Source: Bacillota bacterium (GTDB taxonomy: Bacteria > Bacillota > Clostridia > Oscillospirales > Acutalibacteraceae). From it: a stretch of 64,000 bases of DNA. This document shows, piece by piece, positions 8,245 through 14,995 of this stretch. Each line of letters begins with the position of its first letter. The first letter of the stretch is position 1. The notes beneath the pieces were generated by a model. The model was not told the DNA's origin, did no database searches, and saw only the letters and a list, made by a program, of their open reading frames with translations. Where the stretch lies: NCBI GenBank assembly GCA_023410445.1, contig JAEYPT010000006.1, positions 248,001-312,000 on the forward strand. The letters run 5' to 3'. A program made the translations under genes and the position numbers.

Positions 8245-9090
8245 TTGCCGAACGTGAAAATTACCGCCGACAGCACCTGCGACCTTTCCAAAACGCTTGT
8301 GCGAAAATACGATATTTCCATCTCCCCGCTCTACATTAATATGGACGGAAAGGCTTACCGGGACGGGCTTGAAATCCGGCCCGAAGATCTTTACGCCTAC
8401 GCAGACCGCACCGGGCAGCTCTCCAAAACCTCAGCCGTCACCGTACAGGATTACCTGGACCTGTTCACCCCTTACGTTCTCGCGGGACGCAGCGTCGTGC
8501 ACTTTACAATTAGCAGCAAAATGTCAAGCTGCTACCAGAACGCCGTCTATGCCGCAAAGGAAGTCGGGAACGTATTTGTGGTCGATTCGCAGAACCTTTC
8601 CACTGGAATCGGCCATCTGGCGCTTCTTGCCTCGGAACTTGCCGCAAAGGGCGTGGCCGCGCAGGACATTAAGCAATTGCTCGATATACAAAAAGAAAAG
8701 CTGGAGACCAGCTTTATTATTAACACGCTGAAATATCTACATAAGGGCGGGCGGTGTTCCTCTGTCGCAGCGCTCGGGGCGAATCTGCTTTCGCTCAAAC
8801 CGTGCATCGAAGTACGCAACGGTGAGATGTCCGTCGGAAAAAAGTACCGCGGCAGCTTGGAGAAATGCCTTGAATCCTATATTATTGACCGGCTCAAAGG
8901 CCGTGACGACATTGATTACCACCGCTGCTTCCTCTCCCATTCGGCACTGCCGGACGGGATTGCGGAAGACGTTCGCAAGCTCATGACAAAGCTCGCCCCG
9001 TTTGAAGAAGTTCTGGAGACGGAAACGGGCTGCACCGTCTGCAACCACTGCGGTCCCGGCACACTCGGGATCATCTTTTTCCGAAAATAA
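8245..9090 (+). CDS. DegV family fatty-acid-binding protein
   Basis: A 281-residue DegV protein. The N-terminal signature KITADSTCDL, the central VDSQNLSTGIG stretch and the C-terminal HCGPGTLGIIFF fit the family, whose members bind a fatty acid and hand it to fatty acid kinase FakA (FakB role). Neither fakA nor any other lipid gene is next to it. The start is a TTG at 8245, supported by CGGAGG 8 nt upstream; a GTG at 8254 is the alternative. A second, only distantly similar DegV gene lies at 12395-13282. A strong terminator follows. Confidence 0.88.
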   Translation: MPNVKITADSTCDLSKTLVRKYDISISPLYINMDGKAYRDGLEIRPEDLYAYADRTGQLSKTSAVTVQDYLDLFTPYVLAGRSVVHFTISSKMSSCYQNAVYAAKEVGNVFVVDSQNLSTGIGHLALLASELAAKGVAAQDIKQLLDIQKEKLETSFIINTLKYLHKGGRCSSVAALGANLLSLKPCIEVRNGEMSVGKKYRGSLEKCLESYIIDRLKGRDDIDYHRCFLSHSALPDGIAEDVRKLMTKLAPFEEVLETETGCTVCNHCGPGTLGIIFFRK

Positions 9091-9097
9091 AATACTG

Positions 9098-9142
9098 GGA
9101 GCAGTACGATAAAGCTAGTGCTTATCGAACTGCTCCATTTTT
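9098..9142 (+). terminator. Intrinsic terminator after the first DegV gene
   Basis: Stem GGAGCAGT/ACTGCTCC continued by CGATAA/TTATCG, then ATTTTTG. Confidence 0.9.
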
Positions 9143-9151
9143 GTATCCTCT

Positions 9152-9445
9152 TTACGGCCGTTCCGGGGGCTGGTCTTCTTCGACAGCGTCCTGCAGGAAT
9201 AACCCTCTGCGAAAATACCGACTGAGTGCAGGCTGAAAAATCAAAAGAATCGCCAAGATAAAATTTAGAGCAATCATCGCCTGAGTAACAGGATGAATAT
9301 AGTAGAAAATATCCATATAGCAGGATCCCATGCACCTTGCATCCAAATCCCGGGTAATCCACGCAAGCTGAACAACGAACGAGCAATAAAGCAGGTTCAA
9401 AAAGAGCAGAATCAGCCCCACAACCGTTAAATACCGTTTACTCAT
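9152..9445 (-). CDS. Small two-helix membrane protein, function unknown
   Basis: A 97-residue protein I do not recognise. It has two membrane helices (about residues 7-28 and 52-72) joined by a loop with two Cys (RCMGSC) and an amphipathic segment, and an acidic, proline-containing tail (EEDQPPERP). The first helix after a short positive N-terminus suggests cytoplasmic N and C termini. It has its own promoter at 9531-9558 and stands alone between terminators. Confidence 0.6.
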   Translation of the reverse strand: MSKRYLTVVGLILLFLNLLYCSFVVQLAWITRDLDARCMGSCYMDIFYYIHPVTQAMIALNFILAILLIFQPALSRYFRRGLFLQDAVEEDQPPERP

Positions 9446-9530
9446 CTTAATTCATCCTCCCTCGTTGTTCTTCCTACGATCAGCAAAAATCAGTGGTTCC
9501 GGAATTCCCGGAACAATTCTTGCATTTTTC

Positions 9531-9558
9531 ATTATAGTCTCTTTCCGGAAATATTCAA
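9531..9558 (-). promoter_or_regulatory. Promoter of the small membrane protein gene
   Basis: Minus strand: -35 TTGAAT (9558-9553), 16-bp spacer, -10 TATAAT (9536-9531). Confidence 0.65.
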
Positions 9559-9596
9559 GATAATTCCAGAATCAATAAAAGTAGAATTCGGCACGC

Positions 9597-9640
9597 AAAA
9601 AAGCTTCCCGAAAAGCGGAAAACTTTTCGGGAAGCTTTTT
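9597..9640. terminator. Bidirectional terminator downstream of niaX
   Basis: A perfect 14-bp stem (AGCTTCCCGAAAAG and its complement, loop of 7) is flanked by A6 on the left and T5 on the right, so it works in either direction. On the minus strand it ends the niaX transcript. Confidence 0.9.
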
Positions 9641-9652
9641 AATCCTTCTATC

Positions 9653-10213
9653 CTATTCGGAAATGCTTTTTGGTTTCAGAACCGCGTGGGTGAGCGGTTT
9701 CCACACCGCGAGGGAAATGCCGTAATCCACCATGCTGTGCACCAGACCACCCAAACCAATCAAAAGCAGAACGGACATAATGTATCCGTTTGTATAAAAG
9801 CTCTTGGACATTTGCCCGCCGAAGAAGAAGTAGGTAACCACCAGCACCTCGCAGGCCGCGTGAATCACTCCGAGGCCCAGACCGAACAGGGTTGTGGTGA
9901 CCGTCCCGGAAATCAGGCGGGGGTTCTTCTTTAAAAGGAATGCGCCGATGGTCGCAAAGATTACGTGAGTCAGCGCCCTCAGCACAATCACGAGCGGGAA
10001 ACCCGCCATAAAAAAGCCCAGCGTCGTTCCGAGCGAAACGATGATGGCCACGGGCGGAGAAATAAACATGGCTATAAAGATCGGAACATGGCTCGCCAGC
10101 GTAAATGACGCCGGCCCGATCACGATTTTTGGGCAGAACATGGGAATTACAATCCCGATTGCGCACAACAGCGCCGCAATAATCATGGAAACCAAACCGT
10201 TTTTCCGGTTCAT
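9653..10213 (-). CDS. niaX: Niacin ECF-transporter S component NiaX
   Basis: A 186-residue integral membrane protein with about six helices and no ATPase, the form of substrate-binding S components of energy-coupling-factor transporters. The length, the opening (KNGLVSMIIAALLCAIGIVIPM) in shortened form and the ASFTLASHVPIFIAMFISP segment suit the NiaX niacin family. The adjacent gene is the NAD-biosynthesis repressor niaR, which supports niacin as substrate. No EcfA/EcfT genes are nearby, so it would share a general ECF module. Its promoter lies at 10282-10310 with a palindrome just after the -10. Confidence 0.82.
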   Translation of the reverse strand: MNRKNGLVSMIIAALLCAIGIVIPMFCPKIVIGPASFTLASHVPIFIAMFISPPVAIIVSLGTTLGFFMAGFPLVIVLRALTHVIFATIGAFLLKKNPRLISGTVTTTLFGLGLGVIHAACEVLVVTYFFFGGQMSKSFYTNGYIMSVLLLIGLGGLVHSMVDYGISLAVWKPLTHAVLKPKSISE

Positions 10214-10256
10214 ACCTGCACCCCAATCCGCCGCCGCAGAGCGGCTCTGTCTTTGT

Positions 10257-10272
10257 ATGTGTCATGACACAT
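10257..10272. promoter_or_regulatory. Candidate NiaR operator
   Basis: A perfect 16-bp palindrome, ATGTGTCATGACACAT, begins about 10 bp downstream of the niaX -10 box, near the start of transcription. That is a typical repressor position. The neighbouring gene encodes NiaR, so binding by NiaR with niacin as co-repressor is inferred. Confidence 0.7.
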
Positions 10273-10281
10273 GTTAAGACT

Positions 10282-10310
10282 ATTGTAACTGCAAGTATGC
10301 TTTCTGTCAA
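10282..10310 (-). promoter_or_regulatory. niaX promoter
   Basis: Minus strand: perfect -35 TTGACA (10310-10305), 17-bp spacer, -10 TACAAT (10287-10282). The TGA stop codon of niaR is part of the -35 box. Confidence 0.85.
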
Positions 10311-10840
10311 GCGTTTTCGTCGCGGCCGAAGAGAATTCCGTTCGTTTCAAGTTGTTCCAGCACGCGGCGGTATGCTTCTTCCGTCGGGCAGAAAATGGTG
10401 TGCAGGTGCACCCCGCCGGTCAGGCCACACAGGGGCAGCGACCGGCTTTTTTCAAGCCGGCTCAGGAAGTCATCCGCATCAAAGCGGGAAAAGATCTGCA
10501 GCTGGCCCGACAGCTGGCCGTAGACGGGGTGTTCTACGGTCACATCGAGCAGACCGCAGCCGTTATCGACCACGATGTAAAGCTCCTGCCGCATATTCTC
10601 TCCGGTGTGGCGGCACGCGATGGTGTGGTCTGCTCCGCCCGCACGCGGCCCGGCTCCCTGCATCACATAGCCGCGCGGCGTCGCGGCAATCGGCACATTG
10701 GAGGCACGCAGCAGCGCCACGTCGCCGACAATGGCCTGTCGGCTGACGCCAAGCTCCCGTGAAAGCGCTCCGGCGCTCACCGGACGCGAACTTGCCAATA
10801 AAATTTCCCGGATTTTCGCCCGTCTTTCCGACGCTTCCAT
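10307..10840 (-). CDS. niaR: NAD biosynthesis transcriptional repressor NiaR
   Basis: A 177-residue regulator: an N-terminal HTH_11 winged helix (about residues 6-60, GVSRQAIVGDVALLR) and a C-terminal 3H domain. His78, Glu86, His145 and His147 sit where the metal ligands of the characterised 3H protein of Thermotoga are expected. The family represses niacin uptake/salvage genes when niacin is plentiful. ATG 10840 is preceded by AAGGGAG. The gene lies directly upstream of niaX, with only 93 nt between that hold the niaX promoter and operator. A weak promoter of its own (TGTATT, 17 bp, TATCAT; 10871-10899) is visible. Confidence 0.9.
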   Translation of the reverse strand: MEASERRAKIREILLASSRPVSAGALSRELGVSRQAIVGDVALLRASNVPIAATPRGYVMQGAGPRAGGADHTIACRHTGENMRQELYIVVDNGCGLLDVTVEHPVYGQLSGQLQIFSRFDADDFLSRLEKSRSLPLCGLTGGVHLHTIFCPTEEAYRRVLEQLETNGILFGRDENA

Positions 10841-10965
10841 CGCTTTACGCTCCCTTTTTTGAATACTTTTATGATAGCACAAAGCCGGGTGAAAATACAG
10901 ATTTTCCCCCACAATGCAAAGCAAGGCGTACTGGAACCTGAAGTGGCGTTCCGCCCATGCAAAAC

Positions 10966-11531
10966 AAACGCACGAAGGCCCCGACTTCTCAGCCAGGGCC
11001 TTCGCATTTATTTAAGGGATAATATTATGACGATTCAATTCTGAGCTTTTCTTCCCGACGACCTTCCCGATTCACCAGAAATGCGGTTTGCCGCTCGGTA
11101 TTAAACTCCCCAAATCAAAACATCGGAATCACCAATCTCACTTTCCGGGAAACTGTCTGCGCATAGAAGCGACCTTTGCCCAGCACGCGATTTTGTTCCT
11201 TCAGGAACCGCTTGTTATCAAAGCTCGATTCTGCTTTGCAGGACCGCCCGCGCCGACCCGAATCCGTTTGCGGATTTTATGGCTCCGGATCTCTGCCGGA
11301 AACCTTTCTCCTTCGTGTATCATTCTTCTTTCTTCAGATTTGAAGTGCTGCGGCCCAACAGACTGCCGCCGTCCTACACTGTGGATCCTGATCCTGGCCC
11401 ATTGGACTCACCCCTTTCAAAGAGATACTTGAAACCGTTCGGTGCTTCTTCCGCTCCTGCTCCCTGTAACGTTCATTCGTTCGTTCGGCAGGTGCCGCAC
11501 CGTCTTTTCAAATCGTCCCTTTCTCTTTTCT
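10966..11531 (-). ncRNA. Candidate large structured non-coding RNA (~560 nt), family unknown
   Basis: This stretch has no plausible gene on either strand but is framed by a strong minus-strand promoter (11538-11566) and a terminator (10973-11003). Read as RNA it shows many local stem-loops: GCGGC/GCCGC, CTTCA-AATC-TGAAG, TCCGG/CCGGA, AATCCG-CAAA-CGGATT, CTGC-AAA-GCAG, GTTCC-TGAA-GGAAC, ATTGG/CCGAT and GCGG-CAAA-CCGC. Two of these have identical CAAA loops. I could not match it to RNase P, tmRNA, SRP or 6S RNA. Its size is in the range of the large ornate bacterial RNAs (OLE, ROOL, GOLLD), but membership is untested. A 22-codon ORF (11334-11402) with GAAAGGGGTGAG upstream lies inside. Confidence 0.6.
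10973..11003 (-). terminator. Terminator of the candidate large RNA
   Basis: Nine-bp perfect stem CGAAGGCCC/GGGCCTTCG, followed on the minus strand by TGCGTTTGTTTT, an interrupted U-tract. Confidence 0.6.
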
Positions 11532-11537
11532 GGCTTT

Positions 11538-11566
11538 ATTATAGCGGATGCTCTGGTATAAGTCAA
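11538..11566 (-). promoter_or_regulatory. Strong promoter of the candidate large RNA
   Basis: Minus strand: -35 TTGACT (11566-11561), 17-bp spacer, perfect -10 TATAAT (11543-11538). It fires away from the DUF1292 promoter. Confidence 0.8.
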
Positions 11567-11625
11567 TAGTTTTGATTAAAAAAAATGAACTTTTTGGTAT
11601 ATTTTTATCACATATTATTTTCCTG

Positions 11626-11654
11626 TTGACTTACCTCATCCGTCAGGGTACAAT
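11626..11654 (+). promoter_or_regulatory. Promoter of the DUF1292 gene
   Basis: -35 TTGACT (11626-11631), 17-bp spacer, -10 TACAAT (11649-11654). Confidence 0.8.
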
Positions 11655-11700
11655 AATAGCATACCGAAAAGAAATGCATACGATGAAGGAGAAACCCCCG

Positions 11701-12063
11701 ATGCAAGACGAATTTGGCCCTGACATCCTTACTCTGGTGGATGATGAAGGCAACGAACATGAATTCGAGATTCTGGACGTAATCGACAACGACGACGGTT
11801 GTTTTTACGCACTTCTGCCGACGTTTAAGGATCCGCAGGAGAAAGTCGACGCGGAGGGAACTTATTATATTTTTGAATCGATTGAAGAAAATGGCGAACA
11901 GCAGCTGGCGGAAGTAGAAGACGAAGCTCTTCTGGACCGGCTCGCGGAGCAGTTTGAAGGTCGTTTCGAAGAGCTTTACGGCGACGGAGACGACGAAGAC
12001 GGCTGTGATTGCGAAGGCGGCTGCGACTGCGGCCATTGCCACGGCGACGAAGAAAAGCACTGA
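11701..12063 (+). CDS. DUF1292 domain protein with Cys-rich acidic tail
   Basis: A 120-residue, very acidic protein. Residues 6-65 form the DUF1292 (YrzB-like) domain (LTLVDDEGNEHEFEIL, YYIFES); its role is unknown in the family. After an acidic linker the last 20 residues carry Cys102, 104, 108, 110 and 113 with His112 and His114, a likely metal-binding appendage. ATG 11701 has GAAGGAG 9 nt upstream and a good promoter at 11626-11654. In other Firmicutes DUF1292 genes usually follow alaS-yrzL-ruvX; here ruvX is about 2 kb away on the other strand. Confidence 0.85.
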   Translation: MQDEFGPDILTLVDDEGNEHEFEILDVIDNDDGCFYALLPTFKDPQEKVDAEGTYYIFESIEENGEQQLAEVEDEALLDRLAEQFEGRFEELYGDGDDEDGCDCEGGCDCGHCHGDEEKH

Positions 12064-12117
12064 AACTACTCCTGCCTGGTGCGCGGACCAGTGTAGAAAT
12101 AACCCTACAATTTTTTA

Positions 12118-12298
12118 TCGGGAGCTTTTGCTCCGACGGTGGACTTCAGACCTCCTGGCCTTTGGCCGGACGAAGGGAGTGCGAAACCGCCGGGCAGGCA
12201 CCCACCTGCTATTGGTAGCAGGTTATTCAGCACTTTACGGCCAGGCGGGTATCTTTTAAAAGTACGGTCTCCGGGGCTTGCGCTCCGGGGGCCTTTTT
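12118..12298 (+). ncRNA. ssrS: Probable 6S RNA
   Basis: The 180-nt segment between the DUF1292 and DegV genes folds by eye into the 6S plan. Outer closing pairs join GCTCCG..GGACTT (about 12129-12147) to AAGTAC..CGGGGC (about 12260-12276). An inner helix CCTGGCC/GGCCAGG flanks a central bubble, and GGGAGTGC/GCACCC forms the terminal stem. The 3' side of the bubble holds CAGGCACCCACCTGC paired to GCAGGT, the sequence typical of the 3' bubble hairpin in many 6S RNAs. 6S RNA binds the vegetative RNA polymerase and mimics an open promoter. The 5' end is uncertain; a TACAAT (12106-12111) could be the -10 but has no clear -35. Confidence 0.65.
12266..12298 (+). terminator. Terminator at the end of the probable 6S RNA
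   Basis: Nine-bp stem GGTCTCCGG/CCGGGGGCC with two G-U pairs, followed by TTTTTG. Confidence 0.8.
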
Positions 12299-12321
12299 GT
12301 GATTGTCCCCTTGTGCCTCGA

Positions 12322-12350
12322 TGGACAAATCTGCCGAAACAGGATATAAT
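12322..12350 (+). promoter_or_regulatory. Promoter of the second DegV gene
   Basis: -35 TGGACA (12322-12327), 17-bp spacer, -10 TATAAT (12345-12350). Confidence 0.8.
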
Positions 12351-12394
12351 AGGTGCGATATAACGCCCATAATATGGAAGAAGGGAATTACGCT

Positions 12395-13282
12395 ATGAAC
12401 GATTACCGGATTATTACCGACTCCACGAGCGACCTGACCCAGCAGCAGGCGGAAGCTCTGGACGTTACCGTGATCCCCATGGATTTTACAATCGGCTCCG
12501 ACTCCTTCCTTGATTACCCGGACGAGCGCGATATTTCCCCGCACGATTTTTACACGCGCATCGCCGCGGGCGAAGCCTCCACCACCAATCAGATCAGCAT
12601 CGCGGCGTTTACGGAAACCTTCGAGCCGTTCCTTCAAGCTGGGCAGGACGTTCTGTACGCGGGCTTTTCCTCCGGTTTGAGCGGAACCTACAACAACTCC
12701 GTGCTCGCCGCACGGGAACTGGAAAAGAAATACCCCGGCCGAAGCGTCCGCGCGGTGGATACTCTGGCAGCTTCGCTTGGCGAAGGGCTTCTGGTTTATC
12801 ACCTTGTGCAGAAAAAACGGCAGGGCGCTACTTTGGAGGAATCGGCCAAGTGGCTGGAAGAAAACCGCTGCAAAATGCACCACTGGTTCACGGTAGACGA
12901 CCTGAATCATTTGAAGCGCGGCGGCCGCATTTCCGGAGCGGCGGCACTGGTGGGAACCATGATGGGCATCAAGCCCGTTATGCACTTCGACAATGAGGGC
13001 CACATCATTCTGATGGACAAGGTGCGCGGCCGACGCCAGTCACTTGACGATCTGGTGGACCACATGGCCAAAACGTCGGTCTACCCGGAGAACCAGATGA
13101 TTTTCATTAGCCACAGCGACTCCAAGGAGGGGCTGGAGTACGTTGCGGAGCAGGTGAAACAGCGGTTCGGCGTCAAGCAGATTGAAACCGCCCCCATCGG
13201 GCCGGTGATCGGCGCGCACACCGGCACAGGCACCGTGGCTCTGTTTTATCTCGGCGAAGACCGGGAAGCTTCGGAAAAGTAA
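12395..13282 (+). CDS. DegV family fatty-acid-binding protein
   Basis: A 295-residue DegV protein with the full signature: RIITDSTSDLT at the start, SSGLSGTYNNSVLAA and VDTLAASLGEG in the middle, LKRGGRIS and the closing GAHTGTGTVALFY. Residues of the SGLSGT loop bind the fatty acid carboxylate in this family. ATG 12395 is chosen because the RIITDS strand must lie at the N-terminus and GAAGAAGGG is 9 nt before it. It is closer to the canonical FakB form than the copy at 8245-9090, so the two may prefer different acyl chains. Confidence 0.92.
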   Translation: MNDYRIITDSTSDLTQQQAEALDVTVIPMDFTIGSDSFLDYPDERDISPHDFYTRIAAGEASTTNQISIAAFTETFEPFLQAGQDVLYAGFSSGLSGTYNNSVLAARELEKKYPGRSVRAVDTLAASLGEGLLVYHLVQKKRQGATLEESAKWLEENRCKMHHWFTVDDLNHLKRGGRISGAAALVGTMMGIKPVMHFDNEGHIILMDKVRGRRQSLDDLVDHMAKTSVYPENQMIFISHSDSKEGLEYVAEQVKQRFGVKQIETAPIGPVIGAHTGTGTVALFYLGEDREASEK

Positions 13283-13294
13283 TTCTTACATACG

Positions 13295-13341
13295 AAGAAC
13301 CGGCTGCGTATCGGAACAAAGATACGCGGCCGGTTCTTTTA
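13295..13341 (+). terminator. Terminator after the second DegV gene
   Basis: A long stem AAGAACCGGC-GCGTATC paired with GATACGC-GCCGGTTCTT (about 17 bp) followed by TTATT. The convergent minus-strand gene ends at its right edge. Confidence 0.9.
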
Positions 13342-13695
13342 TTCGGGCTTCATCCGGTTCCTGATTTGCTGATACACATAACCCACATAAATTCCCGCGG
13401 GAATCGCCAGAAGCAGCATTTTTACAAGACCGAGGAAATCAGGAAGCATAAAACCCAGAAGCAAAGTAAACAGCAAGGCGGAAACATCCGCCCCTCTCAG
13501 CCGGTTTCGTGCTTCGCCCCGGGGGATCTTCCGGTTTTCCGCCTCAAGCAGCGCTCCCCCGGCCAGACCCATCACGAGCCAAAGCCACAAAGGAGTACTC
13601 CGAAACGAGTAAAACCCTACAGCCGCGCCGAACAGCAAAATATAGGCTTCCCGTCTGCTGAAAAACGGATTTTTCCCGGAAGAAAAAGTCTTCAT
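13339..13695 (-). CDS. Small membrane protein, function unknown
   Basis: A 118-residue hydrophobic protein with about four membrane helices (residues 18-33, 35-50, 70-88, 91-108) and a basic C-terminus (QQIRNRMKPE). I do not recognise the family. ATG 13695 is preferred since GGGAGGTG lies 6 nt upstream; the GTG three codons earlier overlaps that site. It ends against the terminator of the convergent DegV gene and lies 54 nt after ruvX, so it may be the last gene of the pyr operon. Confidence 0.55.
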   Translation of the reverse strand: MKTFSSGKNPFFSRREAYILLFGAAVGFYSFRSTPLWLWLVMGLAGGALLEAENRKIPRGEARNRLRGADVSALLFTLLLGFMLPDFLGLVKMLLLAIPAGIYVGYVYQQIRNRMKPE

Positions 13696-13758
13696 TCGAA
13701 GCACCTCCCGAAAGCTGCTTTTGTATCGGCATAACGTTTGCCGCTGTGGTTCTGAATC

Positions 13759-14181
13759 CTACGCGCGGTGGTTTCGGCGGTAATCGAGGTAAGCCTCTAA
13801 GATCACCGTGGCGGCGACGGCGTCTACCACAGCCTTGCGCTTCTTTCCGCGGGTGTCGGTTTCGTTTAAATAATTGTGCGCGGTGATCGTCGTGCCGCGC
13901 TCATCCTGCAAATGCACCGGCAGACCGGTCCGCTCCCCCAGCCGATCCGCAAAGGCGCGTGCGTTCTGGGCGCTTTCGCCCTCCGTACCGTCCATGTTTC
14001 GCGGCAGGCCGACCACAATTTCCTTTGCGCCCCGGCTTTTTGCCTCTTCTGCAATTCGCTCCAAAAGGCGCTCGGGATTCCATTCCGAAACGACGCCCGC
14101 GGGGGACGCGAGCACTTCGTTTTCATCGCAGACCGCAAGACCGGTGCGCGCCTTTCCGAGGTCGACGGCAAGAAAAATCAT
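13759..14181 (-). CDS. ruvX: RuvX/YqgF, pre-16S rRNA and Holliday-junction RNase H-fold nuclease
   Basis: A 140-residue protein with the YqgF RNase H-like fold: the first catalytic Asp in FLAVDLGKARTGLA, EIVVGLPRNMDGTEGESAQ in the middle, DERGTTITA with the conserved Glu, and DAVAATVILEAYLD with the last Asp. Family members process the 5' end of 16S rRNA and resemble Holliday junction resolvases. Its ATG overlaps the stop of the upstream phosphatase gene (ATGA), so the two are coupled. Confidence 0.93.
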   Translation of the reverse strand: MIFLAVDLGKARTGLAVCDENEVLASPAGVVSEWNPERLLERIAEEAKSRGAKEIVVGLPRNMDGTEGESAQNARAFADRLGERTGLPVHLQDERGTTITAHNYLNETDTRGKKRKAVVDAVAATVILEAYLDYRRNHRA

Positions 14182-14849
14182 GGCGCGATCCCCTGGGGAG
14201 CGTCCCCTTCCCCCTGCCTGCGGTAAACGGAAATGTCCGCAGGAATGTGGGAAGCATCGTTCATCTTTATTACTTTCGAATGCATTTCTTCATCGAATTC
14301 CACCACGCTGATGCCGGTATTGTCGCACCAGTCGATGTCGTTGAGCTCCATGATGGGCTTGCCGAGCGCGCGGCAGAGGAAATTCCGGATCACGCAGCCG
14401 TGACTTGCGATGCACACGGTTTTCCCCGGGTTCTCCCGCACGATTTTTGTCACCGCGAGCCAGATGCGGTCGTACACCTGCCGCATGGATTCACCGCCCT
14501 CCGGGTCGAACTCCTCCGGACGCTCGCCCCAGATGCGGAATTCATCCGGACGCTCCTCTGCAACCTCGGCCCAGGTTTTGCCCTCCCAGACGCCGACGTC
14601 GATTTCGGAAAGCTCCTTCACCACGTGGATTTCAAGGCCGTGGTACCGGTTAATCGCCTCGGCGGTTTTATAGGCCCGGCGAAGCGGGCTGGAATACAGC
14701 GCGTCGATCGGAACGTTGCGCAGCCGGACGCTCAGCAGATCAAGCTGAATTGCGCCGTTTCCGCTTACGTCACAGTCCGTGCGGCCCTGCAGCTTCCCGG
14801 AAGTGTTCCCCTGCGATTCGCAGTGGCGTACCAGAATGATTTTCGTCAC
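14178..14849 (-). CDS. Histidine phosphatase (phosphoglycerate mutase-like) family protein
   Basis: A 223-residue member of the branch-1 histidine phosphatases. The phospho-acceptor His is in ILVRHCESQGN, followed by the second Arg/Glu set (SPLRRAYKTAE, ELSEIDVGVWEGKTWAEV) and the distal His in IASHGCVIRNF. RHC replaces the commoner RHG. The substrate may be a phospho-sugar, nucleotide or cobalamin intermediate; context gives no decision. The start is a GTG with GGGGAGG 7 nt upstream, and this GTGA also holds the stop of the preceding Cys-rich small gene. Confidence 0.88.
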   Translation of the reverse strand: MTKIILVRHCESQGNTSGKLQGRTDCDVSGNGAIQLDLLSVRLRNVPIDALYSSPLRRAYKTAEAINRYHGLEIHVVKELSEIDVGVWEGKTWAEVAEERPDEFRIWGERPEEFDPEGGESMRQVYDRIWLAVTKIVRENPGKTVCIASHGCVIRNFLCRALGKPIMELNDIDWCDNTGISVVEFDEEMHSKVIKMNDASHIPADISVYRRQGEGDAPQGIAP

Positions 14850-14995
14850 GATTTTTCCTCCCCGGATTTTCCCTTTCGCTCGCAGTAAGGCGGGTGTGAA
14901 AGACGTTGATGGTGTTTTCTGCATTTGATGCAATCGCCGTGCCGGCGGCATTTTTTAGGGCAGGGGCAGTCTTCCCGGTGTGTCAGTTCGTCCAT
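14846..14995 (-). CDS. Cys/His-rich 49-residue protein in the pyrimidine operon
   Basis: An overlooked small gene. Its 49 residues carry five Cys in the pattern CPCPKKC, GDCIKC and PPYC with six His (RRHGDC, KCRKHHQRL) in a basic context, a likely zinc-knuckle or cluster site. It starts at ATG 14995 inside the last 13 nt of pyrD, behind a GGGGGG purine run, and its TGA overlaps the GTG of the phosphatase gene (GTGA). Overlap at both ends implies translational coupling and argues that it is real. I know similar small Cys-rich proteins in Clostridia but no function. Confidence 0.75.
   Translation of the reverse strand: MDELTHREDCPCPKKCRRHGDCIKCRKHHQRLSHPPYCERKGKSGEEKS

Noticed and set aside
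11088..11569. Plus-strand protein frames in the 11-kb spacer
   Set aside because: Short, overlapping in several frames, without RBS or promoter on that strand; the opposite strand has promoter and terminator.
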